DNA from: Planctomycetia bacterium
GTDB taxonomy: Bacteria > Planctomycetota > Planctomycetia > Pirellulales > UBA1268
Length of the DNA stretch: 64,000 nt
Direction: 5' to 3'
Assembly: GCA_014192425.1 (NCBI GenBank)
Contig: BJHK01000007.1
Location: 124,001 to 188,000 of the forward strand
Under the pieces are notes generated by a model, which was not told the origin of the DNA, did not search any database, and saw only the letters and a list, made by a program, of their open reading frames with translations. The position numbers and the translations under genes were made by a program. Of the stretch, positions 8,701 through 17,235 are shown in pieces; position 1 is the first letter of the stretch, and the number at the start of each line of letters is the position of its first letter.

Positions 8701-9627
8701 TCACCAGGCCTCGATCTGCGGCGCGAGCTCGACGCCCAGCCGGTCGCGGACCCGGGAACGCACCGTCTCCAGGAGCGTGCGCACGTCGTCGGCGTCGCAG
8801 TGCGGCCCGGCGACGACGTAGTTGGCATGCGGCCCATGGACCGCGGCGTCGCCCACGCGCAGGTCGCGGGCCCCTGCCTGGACGATGAGCGACTCCGCCG
8901 TGGTGCCGAGCGGATCCTTGAACATCATCGCCACGGCGCGGGTGCCGGAGGGCTGTTGGGCGCGGCCGACGATCCACTGCTTCTGCATCCGCTTGGTGAG
9001 CATCTCCGGGTTTTCGGCGTCGAGTTCCAGGCGGCAGCCGATGACGATCGCGTCGTCGAGGTTGCTCCAGCGGGCGGCGAAAGCAAGCCGGCCCGCCTCG
9101 CGGATCTCCACGCTGCCGTCGGGCAGCATGACGGTGACGGCCCGCACCCGTTCGCCGATGTCGCCGCCATGGCCGCCGGCGTTGCCGACCAGCGCGCCGC
9201 CGACCGTTCCGGGGACGTCCACCAGCGTCTCCAGGCCCGCCAGCCCCGCCTGCACCGCGGCCGACACCACGTGGACGAGTTTGGCGCCGGCACCCGCGAT
9301 CATCTCCGGCGGCCGGACCTCGATGCCGCAGAAGGCGGGAGCCGAAAGGCGGACGACCATTCCTTGGAAGCCCGCGCCGGGCACGAGCACGTTCGAGCCG
9401 CCGCCGAGGACGCGAAGCGGAATGCCACGCTCGTGGCAGCGCCGGGCGACGCGGGCCAGCGCCTCGACGTCCACCGGCTCGCAGAAGTACGTCGCCGGGC
9501 CGCCGATGCCGAGCCAGGTATGCCGTGACAGCGGCTCACCGATCGCCACCGCAACGCCGAGATCGTCGAAGGGGGTCGCTGCGGGCTTCGCGGCGGCCGC
9601 GCTGGCGGGTTTCGGGGCGCTGGTCAT
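8701..9627 (-). CDS. murB: UDP-N-acetylenolpyruvoylglucosamine reductase-like protein (MurB), altered active site
   Basis: MurB reduces UDP-GlcNAc-enolpyruvate to UDP-MurNAc with NADPH and FAD. The FAD-domain signatures are clear: HTWLGIGGPA, LGGGSNVLV and VGNAGGHGGD, and the length (308) is normal. The segment that normally reads S-x-F-[KR]-N-P, whose Ser (or Cys) donates the proton, reads A-M-M-F-K-D-P here: Met replaces the Ser and Asp replaces the Asn. The protein may be a catalytically changed MurB. It is followed by the ftsQ-like gene 58 bases away. Confidence 0.8.
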   Translation of the reverse strand: MTSAPKPASAAAAKPAATPFDDLGVAVAIGEPLSRHTWLGIGGPATYFCEPVDVEALARVARRCHERGIPLRVLGGGSNVLVPGAGFQGMVVRLSAPAFCGIEVRPPEMIAGAGAKLVHVVSAAVQAGLAGLETLVDVPGTVGGALVGNAGGHGGDIGERVRAVTVMLPDGSVEIREAGRLAFAARWSNLDDAIVIGCRLELDAENPEMLTKRMQKQWIVGRAQQPSGTRAVAMMFKDPLGTTAESLIVQAGARDLRVGDAAVHGPHANYVVAGPHCDADDVRTLLETVRSRVRDRLGVELAPQIEAW

Positions 9628-9743
9628 CGGGACGTTCCTGGCAGGGCGGGACGACGGACGAAAAACATGGACGACGGGAATTGCCGTCGGAATTGTGGCC
9701 GACGAGTGGCGTCGCCGTCCATCCGGCCGGCCCGGCGGGCAGG

Positions 9744-11207
9744 TCAGGCCGCCCGACGCCCGGCGGAACCGGGCGGATGGGCGAGTTGAAACCAGCCGTC
9801 GATCACGTCCACGAGCGCGAACTCGCCGTCGTCCGGTCCCGGCGGGCCGCCGCCCGGCAGGCCGGGGCCGCCGAGCACGATCAGGCAGTCGTCCGCGCCG
9901 AGGTCGTTCAGCAGGCGGTCGATCCGCGCGTAGGCGGCGATGTCATGGTCCTCCGCGTCTGCGACCATCATCGTGGTCGGCACGACGAGGCTCGCGTCGC
10001 ACCAGCGGCCGAGCCAGTCGACGTCGGTGCCGACGGCCCGCGTCCAGCGTTCCTCGGCGATGGCCACGAGCCGACGCGGTGTCAGCCGACGCAGGCAGGC
10101 GAGCGTGGACGAGACGGCGTGGCGGCTCGTCGGAGCATCGACGAACACCGGCACGTCCTGGCCGCGATCGATCCGCTCCATCCGCCCGGCCACCGTTCCC
10201 GCGGCATCGATGCCGCGGGAGATCCGCTCCAGCGGCACGCCACAGCGGCCGCCCACGGCAGCCGCGAGGACGGCGTCGCGGACGAATGACGTGACCGGAG
10301 TGCCGACGGCGACGGGGGCCGTCTCGGCGGCCGTGCAGAGCAGGAACGTCTGGCCGTGGAGGCCGCGTTCCAGCGGCACCGCGCTGACCGTGGCTGCGGG
10401 GGTGAGGCCGGCCGTCACGATCTCGATGCCGCGCTGCCGCGCCTGCCGGCGCAGCCGCCCCAGCGGTCCCCTGCCGGGGGGCGCGATCAGGCAGCCGCCG
10501 GGAGCGACGGCGTCGAGGATCCGCGCCTTGATGGCGTGGTAGGCGGCGGCCGTGCCATGCAGGTCGAGGTGCGCCTCGTCGAGGTTCGTGACGACGACGG
10601 CGGCGCAGGGCACGCCCGCGAGCGCCTGCCGGGCCAGCATCCGGCTCGACACCTCGACCACGGCGTGCGTGCAGCCGCTGTCGGCGAGCCGGGTCAGCCA
10701 GCGGGCGAGGCCGCGGGGACTCCGATAGGCCGCCCGCTCGGGCGTCGTGCTCGCGCCGTCGAGGCAGCCGAGGTCGGAGAGGACGCCCACCTGCAGCCCC
10801 GCCTCCGCGAGCACGGAGGCCGTCAGCCATGCGCTGGTCGTCTTGCCGCTGGTGCCCGTGATCGCGATGACGCGCAGCGCCGAGGCGGGATCGCCGGCGA
10901 GCGCCTGGCAGAGCCGGGAGAAGGCCCAGTCGGCGTCGGGCACGAGGCACAGCGGACGGCCCGCGCTGGCGACCATCCGTTCCGCCACGACGCCGGCGGC
11001 GCCGCGGGCGAGGGCCCGGAGAACGCGATCATGGCCGTCTTCGGCCGCCGTGGTCCGGGCCACGAACAGGTCCCCTGGCCGGCAGGCTTCGGGATCGTCG
11101 TGGCAGCCCGTGAGGACCATGTCGTCGCAGGCGATGAAGCGGGCCCCCGGAAGCAGGGCGGACAACCGTGGACGACGACCAGAACGGCCGACAGGCGGGT
11201 CGAACAT
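9744..11207 (-). CDS. Mur ligase family protein (MurE-like, degenerate C-terminal motifs)
   Basis: This 487-residue protein has the three-domain Mur ligase plan. An N-terminal MurE-like domain is followed by the ATP site GTSGKTT near residue 115, a central domain with the usual EVSSR and TNLDEAHLDLHG, and a C-terminal domain. In MurE the third domain carries YAHTP, the GCGGDR-type loop and DNPR (meso-DAP recognition). Here the first reads DAPTS and the other two are absent. It is therefore probably a paralogue rather than the housekeeping MurE. The ATG at 11207 follows CAGGAGG at a 10-base distance, better than the ATG at 11270. Confidence 0.75.
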   Translation of the reverse strand: MFDPPVGRSGRRPRLSALLPGARFIACDDMVLTGCHDDPEACRPGDLFVARTTAAEDGHDRVLRALARGAAGVVAERMVASAGRPLCLVPDADWAFSRLCQALAGDPASALRVIAITGTSGKTTSAWLTASVLAEAGLQVGVLSDLGCLDGASTTPERAAYRSPRGLARWLTRLADSGCTHAVVEVSSRMLARQALAGVPCAAVVVTNLDEAHLDLHGTAAAYHAIKARILDAVAPGGCLIAPPGRGPLGRLRRQARQRGIEIVTAGLTPAATVSAVPLERGLHGQTFLLCTAAETAPVAVGTPVTSFVRDAVLAAAVGGRCGVPLERISRGIDAAGTVAGRMERIDRGQDVPVFVDAPTSRHAVSSTLACLRRLTPRRLVAIAEERWTRAVGTDVDWLGRWCDASLVVPTTMMVADAEDHDIAAYARIDRLLNDLGADDCLIVLGGPGLPGGGPPGPDDGEFALVDVIDGWFQLAHPPGSAGRRAA

Positions 11208-11432
11208 GGGTGCTGGGCCTCCTGCCCGGAAAACGTGACCGGCTTCTTCCCTGAATCCGGCCGGCGGCATTGTCGATGCGGGGCGAAAAGGGTCAAGGCG
11301 GAGTTGCGGCCGATCCTTCCCCCGACCGGCGTGCCGGTTCGCCGGCTTGCCCAGACCTCCCGGTCCGTGGTCGTCTTGTCGGGGAACGGCCTGCCTGGCT
11401 ACCGTGAACCGTTCCCGGGAGCAAACGTCCGC

Positions 11433-12263
11433 ATGGTCCTGTCGTCAGCCGCGAGCGTCGTGTCGCCATCGCGACCCAGCATCGCCTGGCTGGGAGACAC
11501 CGACGGCCTCGAACTGGAACTGGCCCGGCGCTGGGTGGGCGAACTCGCCGAGGTCGTCGAGGCCGCGGACGTCGCGGCGGGGGACGATGGTTCGCGTGGG
11601 CCCGCCGCCGTGATCCTCGCCGGCCGACGGCCGGGATGCTGGGACCTGCGTCGGGCGACCGCGGTCGTGCGCCGCTGGCCGTTGGCGCCGCTGATCGGGC
11701 TGGTCACCAGCCTCGACGACGGCCGCCGGCGCAGCGGCCCCGCGCTGCCGGGGGTCGAGGAGATGACCTGGAGCGACCTGCCCGGCAGGCTCGCGTGGTG
11801 GTTCGCGGAGCGCGACGCAGGACGGCCGGGCAGCCTCGGCATGCCGGCCACCGCGCGGCGCGAGGACCGGTTGCTCGACGCGGCCGCCGGCATCCGGGCC
11901 TTCGCGGCTCGTTTCGCACCGCGGCCGCGGATCGCCGCGGCCGCGACGCGGCGGATTGACCTGGAAGGGCTCGCCGATCTCGTCGGGGCCATTGCGGGCC
12001 CCGTCGCGAACCGCACCTGCGGCCGGCCGCCGCTCGACGTCGCCGCCGACCTGGTCGTCTGGGACGTCGGCCCGACGACGAACGCCGACCTCACCTGGCT
12101 GCGGCTGATCACCGCGCACCGGCCGGGGCTGCCGATCGTCGTCGTCGAGTCGTTTCCGCGCGGCGACACGGCGCTGGCGGCGCTGCGTGCCGGAGCGGCC
12201 GCCGTCCTCGGCCGGCCGCTGTCGGCGGAGGCTCTGGCCGGCACCCTCCTCCGGCTGGGATGA
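11433..12263 (+). CDS. Hypothetical protein with receiver-like C-terminal domain
   Basis: A 276-residue protein transcribed away from the Mur ligase gene. The last 80 residues (VVWDVG ... LPIVVVESFPRGDTALAALRAGAAAVLGRP) have the alternating hydrophobic strands and AAGAxAxLxKP-like end of a CheY fold. The phosphoacceptor pocket is not clear, so it may be a pseudo-receiver. The N-terminal 120 residues contain a second similar pattern (IAWLGD, AAVILAG). The start ATG at 11433 is chosen by codon use. No function is assigned. Confidence 0.6.
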   Translation: MVLSSAASVVSPSRPSIAWLGDTDGLELELARRWVGELAEVVEAADVAAGDDGSRGPAAVILAGRRPGCWDLRRATAVVRRWPLAPLIGLVTSLDDGRRRSGPALPGVEEMTWSDLPGRLAWWFAERDAGRPGSLGMPATARREDRLLDAAAGIRAFAARFAPRPRIAAAATRRIDLEGLADLVGAIAGPVANRTCGRPPLDVAADLVVWDVGPTTNADLTWLRLITAHRPGLPIVVVESFPRGDTALAALRAGAAAVLGRPLSAEALAGTLLRLG

Positions 12264-12355
12264 AAGAAAATGGGGAAAGAAAATGGGGACGGGAGCGGAA
12301 TTTCCTGGAGGAAATCGGCTCCCATCCCCAATTTTCCCCCCCATTTTTCCCCTTT
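12264..12355. repeat. Large imperfect inverted repeat between two plus-strand genes
   Basis: Two arms of about 40 bases built on AAAATGGGG and GGGGACGGGAGC face each other around a short TGGA loop, with the second arm ending in a C-tract. The element fills the gap between two plus-strand genes and would form a very strong hairpin in RNA, so it could end transcription. Its composition differs from both neighbours, which suggests a dispersed intergenic repeat. Confidence 0.6.
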
Positions 12356-12399
12356 GTGCCGCGGTGCGCGGCGGCTAGCATCCCGGCCCGAGGTCGTCG

Positions 12400-13272
12400 A
12401 TGTCGCTCCGCCTGTCCCTGACCGCACTCCTGCTCGCGATCGCGGCCGCGGGTTGCGCGCGGATGGTGGTCGGACCCGCCCTGAGCAGCATCAACGGCGC
12501 GGCCGTGGCGGCCGTCGCGCCCTGGAGCCGGTCGGCGGAGTTGCCGAGCCGTTCGGAGGTGGCGGCGGGGCAGTTGCTGATCCACGCTGACTTCCCGCTC
12601 GCCGTGCAGCACAGGCTCGTTCGCGAGCTCGAGACGCTGCGGATCGACGTCAGCCAGACGCTCGGCCTGCCCGTGTCGGACGAGCCGGTGCACCTCTACC
12701 TGTTCGAGAGTCCGCAGCGCTACGACGCCTTCGTGGCCCGGCACTTCCCCGCCTTTCCCCAGCGGCGCGCGTTCTTCATCGAGACCGACACCACGCTCGC
12801 CGTGTTCGCCGCCTGGCAGGAGCGGGTCGCGGAGGACCTGCGGCACGAGACGACCCACGGCTACGTCCATGCGGTGGTGCCGGGCATCCGACTCTGGCTC
12901 GACGAGGGGATCGCCGAGTACTTCGAGGTGCCGCGGAGCGAGCAGGGGGTTCATGCCATGCACGTCGCCCACCTCGCCGGCCGGCTGATCGAGGGAACGT
13001 GGCAGCCCGACCTCGCCCGCCTGGAGGCGATCACGGATGCCGGGGCGCTCACGCAGGACCACTACGCCGAGGCCTGGTGCTGGGCCCACTGGCTGTTACA
13101 GACCACGCCGGAACGGCGCCGGCTGCTCCAGGACCACCTGGCCGACGTCCGCCGCGAGGGGGTGGCCGCGGTGCCACTGTCGCTGCGCCTGCGGCACGAC
13201 GCGACGATGCCGACCGACCTGACGGCGGCGATCCGCGAGCACGTCGAGGCGTTGGCCCGAGCGGCCAACTGA
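12400..13272 (+). CDS. Gluzincin-type lipoprotein metallopeptidase (DUF1570-like)
   Basis: A probable membrane-attached zinc peptidase. The N-terminus is a lipoprotein signal with a lipobox-like AAAGC, putting the modified Cys near residue 19. The zinc site is HETTH at residues 149-153, and the Glu of the DEG triplet at 168-170 is the likely third ligand, as in gluzincins. The length is 290 residues. Nothing indicates a substrate. It is followed by the convergent GNAT gene. Confidence 0.75.
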   Translation: MSLRLSLTALLLAIAAAGCARMVVGPALSSINGAAVAAVAPWSRSAELPSRSEVAAGQLLIHADFPLAVQHRLVRELETLRIDVSQTLGLPVSDEPVHLYLFESPQRYDAFVARHFPAFPQRRAFFIETDTTLAVFAAWQERVAEDLRHETTHGYVHAVVPGIRLWLDEGIAEYFEVPRSEQGVHAMHVAHLAGRLIEGTWQPDLARLEAITDAGALTQDHYAEAWCWAHWLLQTTPERRRLLQDHLADVRREGVAAVPLSLRLRHDATMPTDLTAAIREHVEALARAAN

Positions 13273-13285
13273 CACGCCGCGGGCG

Positions 13286-14242
13286 TCAGGGGGGGGGCGG
13301 GCTCCGGAACACGATCCCCTCGTCGGCCCGGGTGAAGCCCAGCTTCTCGAACAGCGCCACCGCGTTGCCGTTCCCCTCGGGGGCCTGCGCCTCGACGAGC
13401 GTCACTCCCTCCTGGGCGAGATCGTGCAGGGCCTCGGCGATGAGATAATTGGCGAGCCCCTGCCGCCGGCGCGGCCCGGCGATCTCCACGTGGAGCAGCC
13501 CGGCTGCCGTCACGCCCCACGTGGCGGAGGCCGACTGCATGTCGCAGAAAGTGGCGGCGCCGAGCAGCTCGTCGGCGACGTTTGCGAGCTGGTAGCGGCG
13601 CAGCGAAAGCCCCGCGGTCGTGGCCGCCTCCCACCAGGAGCCATGCATCGGCTCGTCGATGGCCCGCAGCACCGTCGCCCGGCGGATGGCGAGGTGCAGG
13701 CGGTTCACCGGGGGGCGGAATCCGGCCAGCGGCCGGCGCAGCACGGCGATCCGCTCGTCGTCGGCGTATCCGGCGCGGCGAAACACGTCCTGCATCCCCG
13801 GCGACGACCCGAGGATGCCGGGGAGGTTGGCCCCTCCGTAGAGCCCGAGGTAGAACCCGCACATCGACGCGTTGCCGCCGCCGAGGAGCACCTGTGCGCC
13901 GCGTTGCCGGAGGTAGGCCTCGCTGCGGGCGAGGAGGTCGGCGCCGATCGAGGCCGACTGCTCGTGCGGCACGACGACGACGAGCATCGTCGTGCCGGTG
14001 GTCGTGTCGAGTCCGGTGCGATCGGCGTTGGGACCGAAGCCCGCATGGGCGAAGCCCACGATCCTCTCGTCCTCGACGGCGATCGCGAGCCCGTCGCGGT
14101 CGAAGTAGGGCTTGGAGAAGACGGCCGCCTCGAGGAGCGCCGCGGTCATCGGCTGGACGGCGGAGGGGCCGAGGTCGGCGGCCCGCCAGGTCTCGGCGAG
14201 CCGCGGCGGATCACCGTTGCGAAATCTGCGAATCTCGATCAC
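13286..14242 (-). CDS. GNAT N-acetyltransferase, tandem-domain type
   Basis: A 318-residue acetyltransferase with two GNAT-like halves. The first (residues 1-165) contains the VVVPHEQSASIGADLL acetyl-CoA loop-like region. The second ends with GPRRRQGLANYL, an R/Q-x-x-G-x-A acetyl-CoA loop, and NAVALFEKLGF. The GTG at 14242 overlaps the stop of the Rieske gene in GTGA, so it is translationally coupled, and it is used instead of a longer upstream frame. The acceptor substrate is unknown. Confidence 0.75.
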   Translation of the reverse strand: MIEIRRFRNGDPPRLAETWRAADLGPSAVQPMTAALLEAAVFSKPYFDRDGLAIAVEDERIVGFAHAGFGPNADRTGLDTTTGTTMLVVVVPHEQSASIGADLLARSEAYLRQRGAQVLLGGGNASMCGFYLGLYGGANLPGILGSSPGMQDVFRRAGYADDERIAVLRRPLAGFRPPVNRLHLAIRRATVLRAIDEPMHGSWWEAATTAGLSLRRYQLANVADELLGAATFCDMQSASATWGVTAAGLLHVEIAGPRRRQGLANYLIAEALHDLAQEGVTLVEAQAPEGNGNAVALFEKLGFTRADEGIVFRSPPPP

Positions 14243-14574
14243 GCCTGCGGCTCCAGGCCGGGGGCGAGCCGCACCAGCAACTGCCCCGCCGCGACGCGGA
14301 TCTCGTGCACCTGCTGCCGGACCGTGGGCGAGATCCGGTGCCGGCCCGTCGTCACGTCGAACTGCCAGCCGTGCCACGGGCAGGTGAGGGTGGTGCCGCA
14401 GACCGCGCCGGTGCCCAACGGTCCGCCCTGGTGCGGGCAGAGGCCGTCGATCGCATGGAACGCGCCGTCGACGTTGACGATGGCGATCATCCGGTCACCG
14501 GCGACCCGCTCGATGCCTCTGCCCGGCGGGCAGTCGGCAACCGTGGCGACGGGTATCCAGTCGGACGCGGGCAT
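14239..14574 (-). CDS. Rieske [2Fe-2S] ferredoxin-type protein
   Basis: A small 111-residue Rieske protein with cluster ligands Cys46 and His48 in CPHQGG and Cys65 and His68 in CPWHGW. No membrane anchor or oxygenase domain is attached, so it is of the NirD/BphF ferredoxin class and shuttles electrons to an unknown partner. It overlaps the GNAT gene by four bases. It starts about 60 bases after the acyltransferase. Confidence 0.85.
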   Translation of the reverse strand: MPASDWIPVATVADCPPGRGIERVAGDRMIAIVNVDGAFHAIDGLCPHQGGPLGTGAVCGTTLTCPWHGWQFDVTTGRHRISPTVRQQVHEIRVAAGQLLVRLAPGLEPQA

Positions 14575-14633
14575 GGCGGTTGTCTGGCGGGCAGGCGGCT
14601 GCAAACGACCGCCGTGCGGAGGGGCGGGAGGGC

Positions 14634-15578
14634 TCAGGCGGCGGACCGTTTTACTGTAGCCGCTTTCGGCTGGCCCCGCCATCGGCGGTGCACCCACCAG
14701 TACTGACCGGGTTCGCGCCGGATCGCGCGCTCGAGCAGGCTCGTGTACCACTGGGAGAGGGCCTTGAGGTCGGCAGTCTCGGGCCCGGCGGCGGCCGGGT
14801 CGGCCACGCCCTCGAGCCGGAGGTCGTAGTCGAACAGGCCGTCGCGCCGCGTGGCGGAGCAGACGAGAACCGGGGCCGACGAGGACAGGGCGAAGACGCC
14901 GATCGCCTTGTGGACGCTCGCCGGCCGGCCGAAGAAATCGACCCAGCAGCCCTTCGGCCCGGCCGCCTGGTCGCCGAGGAGCCCGATGGCCCCGTTCTCC
15001 TCGAGGACCAGCGCGACGTCGGGAGCGCTCCCCTTCTTGGGGAGGATCCGCTGGCCGCGCGACTCGCGAAACTCTGTCACGAACCGGTCGAGCCGCGGGT
15101 TGTCGAGTTCGCGGGCCACCGAGAAGACGCGGAAGCCGAACAGGCCGAACAGGTAGGCGGCGAGTTCGAAGTTGCCGTAGTGGCCCGAGAGGATGACCTT
15201 CGGCCTGTCGAGCCAGAGGAGGCGGACGAATTCCTCCATGCCGTGGATCCGCAGATATTTCCGCCACGTGGTCCGCGTGATCACCCGGTTGGCATGGGCG
15301 ATCTCCACGACCATCAGCAGGAGGTGCTCCCACATCTGTCGCGCCGTCTCGCGCCGGGCGGCGGCGTCGAACTCGGGGAATGCCGTGCGCAGATTGTCGC
15401 GAACGACCTGACGCCGGATCCGCAGCCGGTGGGCGAGGAACGACGACAGCCTGCGGGCGCCGCGCTCGCAGGCGGCGCGGGGCAGGGACTGGATCACGCA
15501 GATCGCGACCCGCACCGCCGCGTAGGCGGCGAGATCGATGCAGCGGGTGGCGAGGGAACGGCGGGCCAAGGGGGTCAT
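14634..15578 (-). CDS. Lysophospholipid/lauroyl acyltransferase (LpxL/HtrB family)
   Basis: An inner-membrane acyltransferase of the lipid A biosynthesis family. The HX4E catalytic motif is in SGHYGNFELA near residues 131-137, and the conserved GDQ appears in GLLGDQAA. The length is 314 residues from the ATG at 15578, with an amphipathic/hydrophobic N-terminus. It probably adds a secondary acyl chain to lipid A, but other lyso-lipid acceptors are known in this family. Confidence 0.8.
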   Translation of the reverse strand: MTPLARRSLATRCIDLAAYAAVRVAICVIQSLPRAACERGARRLSSFLAHRLRIRRQVVRDNLRTAFPEFDAAARRETARQMWEHLLLMVVEIAHANRVITRTTWRKYLRIHGMEEFVRLLWLDRPKVILSGHYGNFELAAYLFGLFGFRVFSVARELDNPRLDRFVTEFRESRGQRILPKKGSAPDVALVLEENGAIGLLGDQAAGPKGCWVDFFGRPASVHKAIGVFALSSSAPVLVCSATRRDGLFDYDLRLEGVADPAAAGPETADLKALSQWYTSLLERAIRREPGQYWWVHRRWRGQPKAATVKRSAA

Positions 15579-15697
15579 CCGTGACGCGGGCGGGCGGACC
15601 AGGGCGGATTGTCGCCGCCGGCCCCGCCTGCGGACAGATCGGTTTTTCGACCCGTTTCCTCCAGCCGGCCGGAAGATGGCGAGACTTTGCCGGGGTG

Positions 15698-16576
15698 TCA
15701 GCCGGCCGGGAGCGCAGGGGCGGCTGTCTGCCAGACGAGCAGGGCGACGCTGACGGCGTTGAACAGGGCGTGGAGGAGGATGCAGGGGACGATCGAGCCG
15801 GTGCGGCGGGCGATGGTCCCGAGGACGAGCCCGAGGGGAAACAGGGGCACGTACGCCAGCCCCTGCCCGAGATGGAGGAGGGCGAAGAGCGCCGCCGACA
15901 GGGCCACCGCCATGCGTCCATCGCCGTCGGGGAAGATTTTTTCCAGCCATCCTTGGAGGACGCGGCGAAAGAAAAACTCCTCGGCCAGCGGCGCCGCGAC
16001 GACGGTCGACAGCACGACGAGCGCCAGCGACGCCGGATCGCGGTGGGTCGTCATGAAGTCGATGATCGGGTGCTGGTAAGGCACGACCGCGTCGAGCAGG
16101 GCCGCCAGCGTTAACAACGGAGCAACGAGGAGGGCCACGCCCGCGGCGGCGATGCGCAGGTCCGCGGCCGGCCGCAGCGGCGCCAGTCCGAGATCGGCGA
16201 GGCTGGCCCCGCGGGCCGAGAGGTAGGCAATCGAGAAGGCGGTCGCGGCGAGCTTGGCGATCAGATCGAGCGGGATCAGCTTCTCGAGCGGGATCAGCTT
16301 CGCGAGACCGTCCTCCTCGCGCAGGCCGGCGAGGCCGACGGCGAGGACCACCACATGGAGTGCGAGCACCTGGAGAACGTCGAGTCCGTTCCAGGGCACC
16401 GGCTCGTGGGGCCGGGGGGTGATGGCCGGCGCGCCTGCGCGCAGGCGGCCGATGATGGCGAACGCCACGCCGGCGCTGGCCGTCGCGGCGAGACCCACGA
16501 GCAGGAGCCAGATGGCCGACGCGGAGCCGGTGCCGGGGTTCGAGACGCCGAGGTCGGTGGTGGCGGCGAGCAGCAT
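15698..16576 (-). CDS. CPBP-family intramembrane protease
   Basis: A multi-helix membrane protein with all CPBP (Abi/type II CAAX-protease) motifs: the EE of AEEFFFRR, the H of FALLHLG, and the final LLHALFN. The start is probably the ATG at 16576. The ATG at 16639 would overlap pgsA by 38 bases. The role in bacteria is mostly unknown; such proteins process peptides or act in immunity to them. Confidence 0.8.
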   Translation of the reverse strand: MLLAATTDLGVSNPGTGSASAIWLLLVGLAATASAGVAFAIIGRLRAGAPAITPRPHEPVPWNGLDVLQVLALHVVVLAVGLAGLREEDGLAKLIPLEKLIPLDLIAKLAATAFSIAYLSARGASLADLGLAPLRPAADLRIAAAGVALLVAPLLTLAALLDAVVPYQHPIIDFMTTHRDPASLALVVLSTVVAAPLAEEFFFRRVLQGWLEKIFPDGDGRMAVALSAALFALLHLGQGLAYVPLFPLGLVLGTIARRTGSIVPCILLHALFNAVSVALLVWQTAAPALPAG

Positions 16577-16601
16577 GGAGGCGGAGTTGGTCCGACGCGG
16601 G

Positions 16602-17198
16602 TCAGGGACGTCGCTCGTCGCCGGCGCCGAGCAGGCCACGGGCGGCGATCAGGTATTCGAGGCCCGACCAGACGGTGGCCAGGACGGCCGCCCAAGCGCA
16701 GCACGCCGCGAGCGACGTGAGACCGATGCCGTCGGGGTCGGGTGCGACTCCGGCACGTGCGGCCAGTTCGAGGGCGATGGCCGCGCACTGGAGGAGCATC
16801 TTCAGCTTGCCGGACAGGGCCGCGGAGAAGTCGCGGCCGGCCCGCTCCATCTCGGCCCGCACGGCCGTGACCACGAGTTCGCGGACGACGACGACCAGGG
16901 CCATCCAGGGCACGATCGCCGAGCCGGCCCGGTCGGCGAGGAGGACGAAGGCCCCGCAGACGATCACCTTGTCGACGAGCGGGTCGAAGATCCGGCCCAG
17001 CCGGCTCACCTGCCCGAAGCGGCGGGCCCACCAGCCGTCGACCCAGTCGGTGGAGGCGGCGACAAGAAACAGCCCCAGCGCCGCCGGCCAGGCCGATCGC
17101 TCGATGGCCGCGAAGAGAATGAAGGCGAGCAGGAGCCGCAGCGCCGAGAGCATGTTCGGCACGGTCCAGACACGGTCGAGCGGCGCTGGGGAGGTCAT
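16602..17198 (-). CDS. pgsA: CDP-diacylglycerol--glycerol-3-phosphate 3-phosphatidyltransferase
   Basis: PgsA makes phosphatidylglycerol phosphate, the first committed step to PG and cardiolipin. The CDP-alcohol phosphotransferase signature is complete at about residues 50-76 (DGWWARRFG, then G-x3-D-x3-D in GRIFDPLVDK). The length of 198 residues and several hydrophobic helices fit. It lies between rimO and the CPBP gene on the same strand with small gaps, so it is probably in one transcript. Confidence 0.9.
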   Translation of the reverse strand: MTSPAPLDRVWTVPNMLSALRLLLAFILFAAIERSAWPAALGLFLVAASTDWVDGWWARRFGQVSRLGRIFDPLVDKVIVCGAFVLLADRAGSAIVPWMALVVVVRELVVTAVRAEMERAGRDFSAALSGKLKMLLQCAAIALELAARAGVAPDPDGIGLTSLAACCAWAAVLATVWSGLEYLIAARGLLGAGDERRP

Positions 17199-17235
17199 GT
17201 CGAATCAATCGTATCCCGTCGCACCGGCCGCGGGC

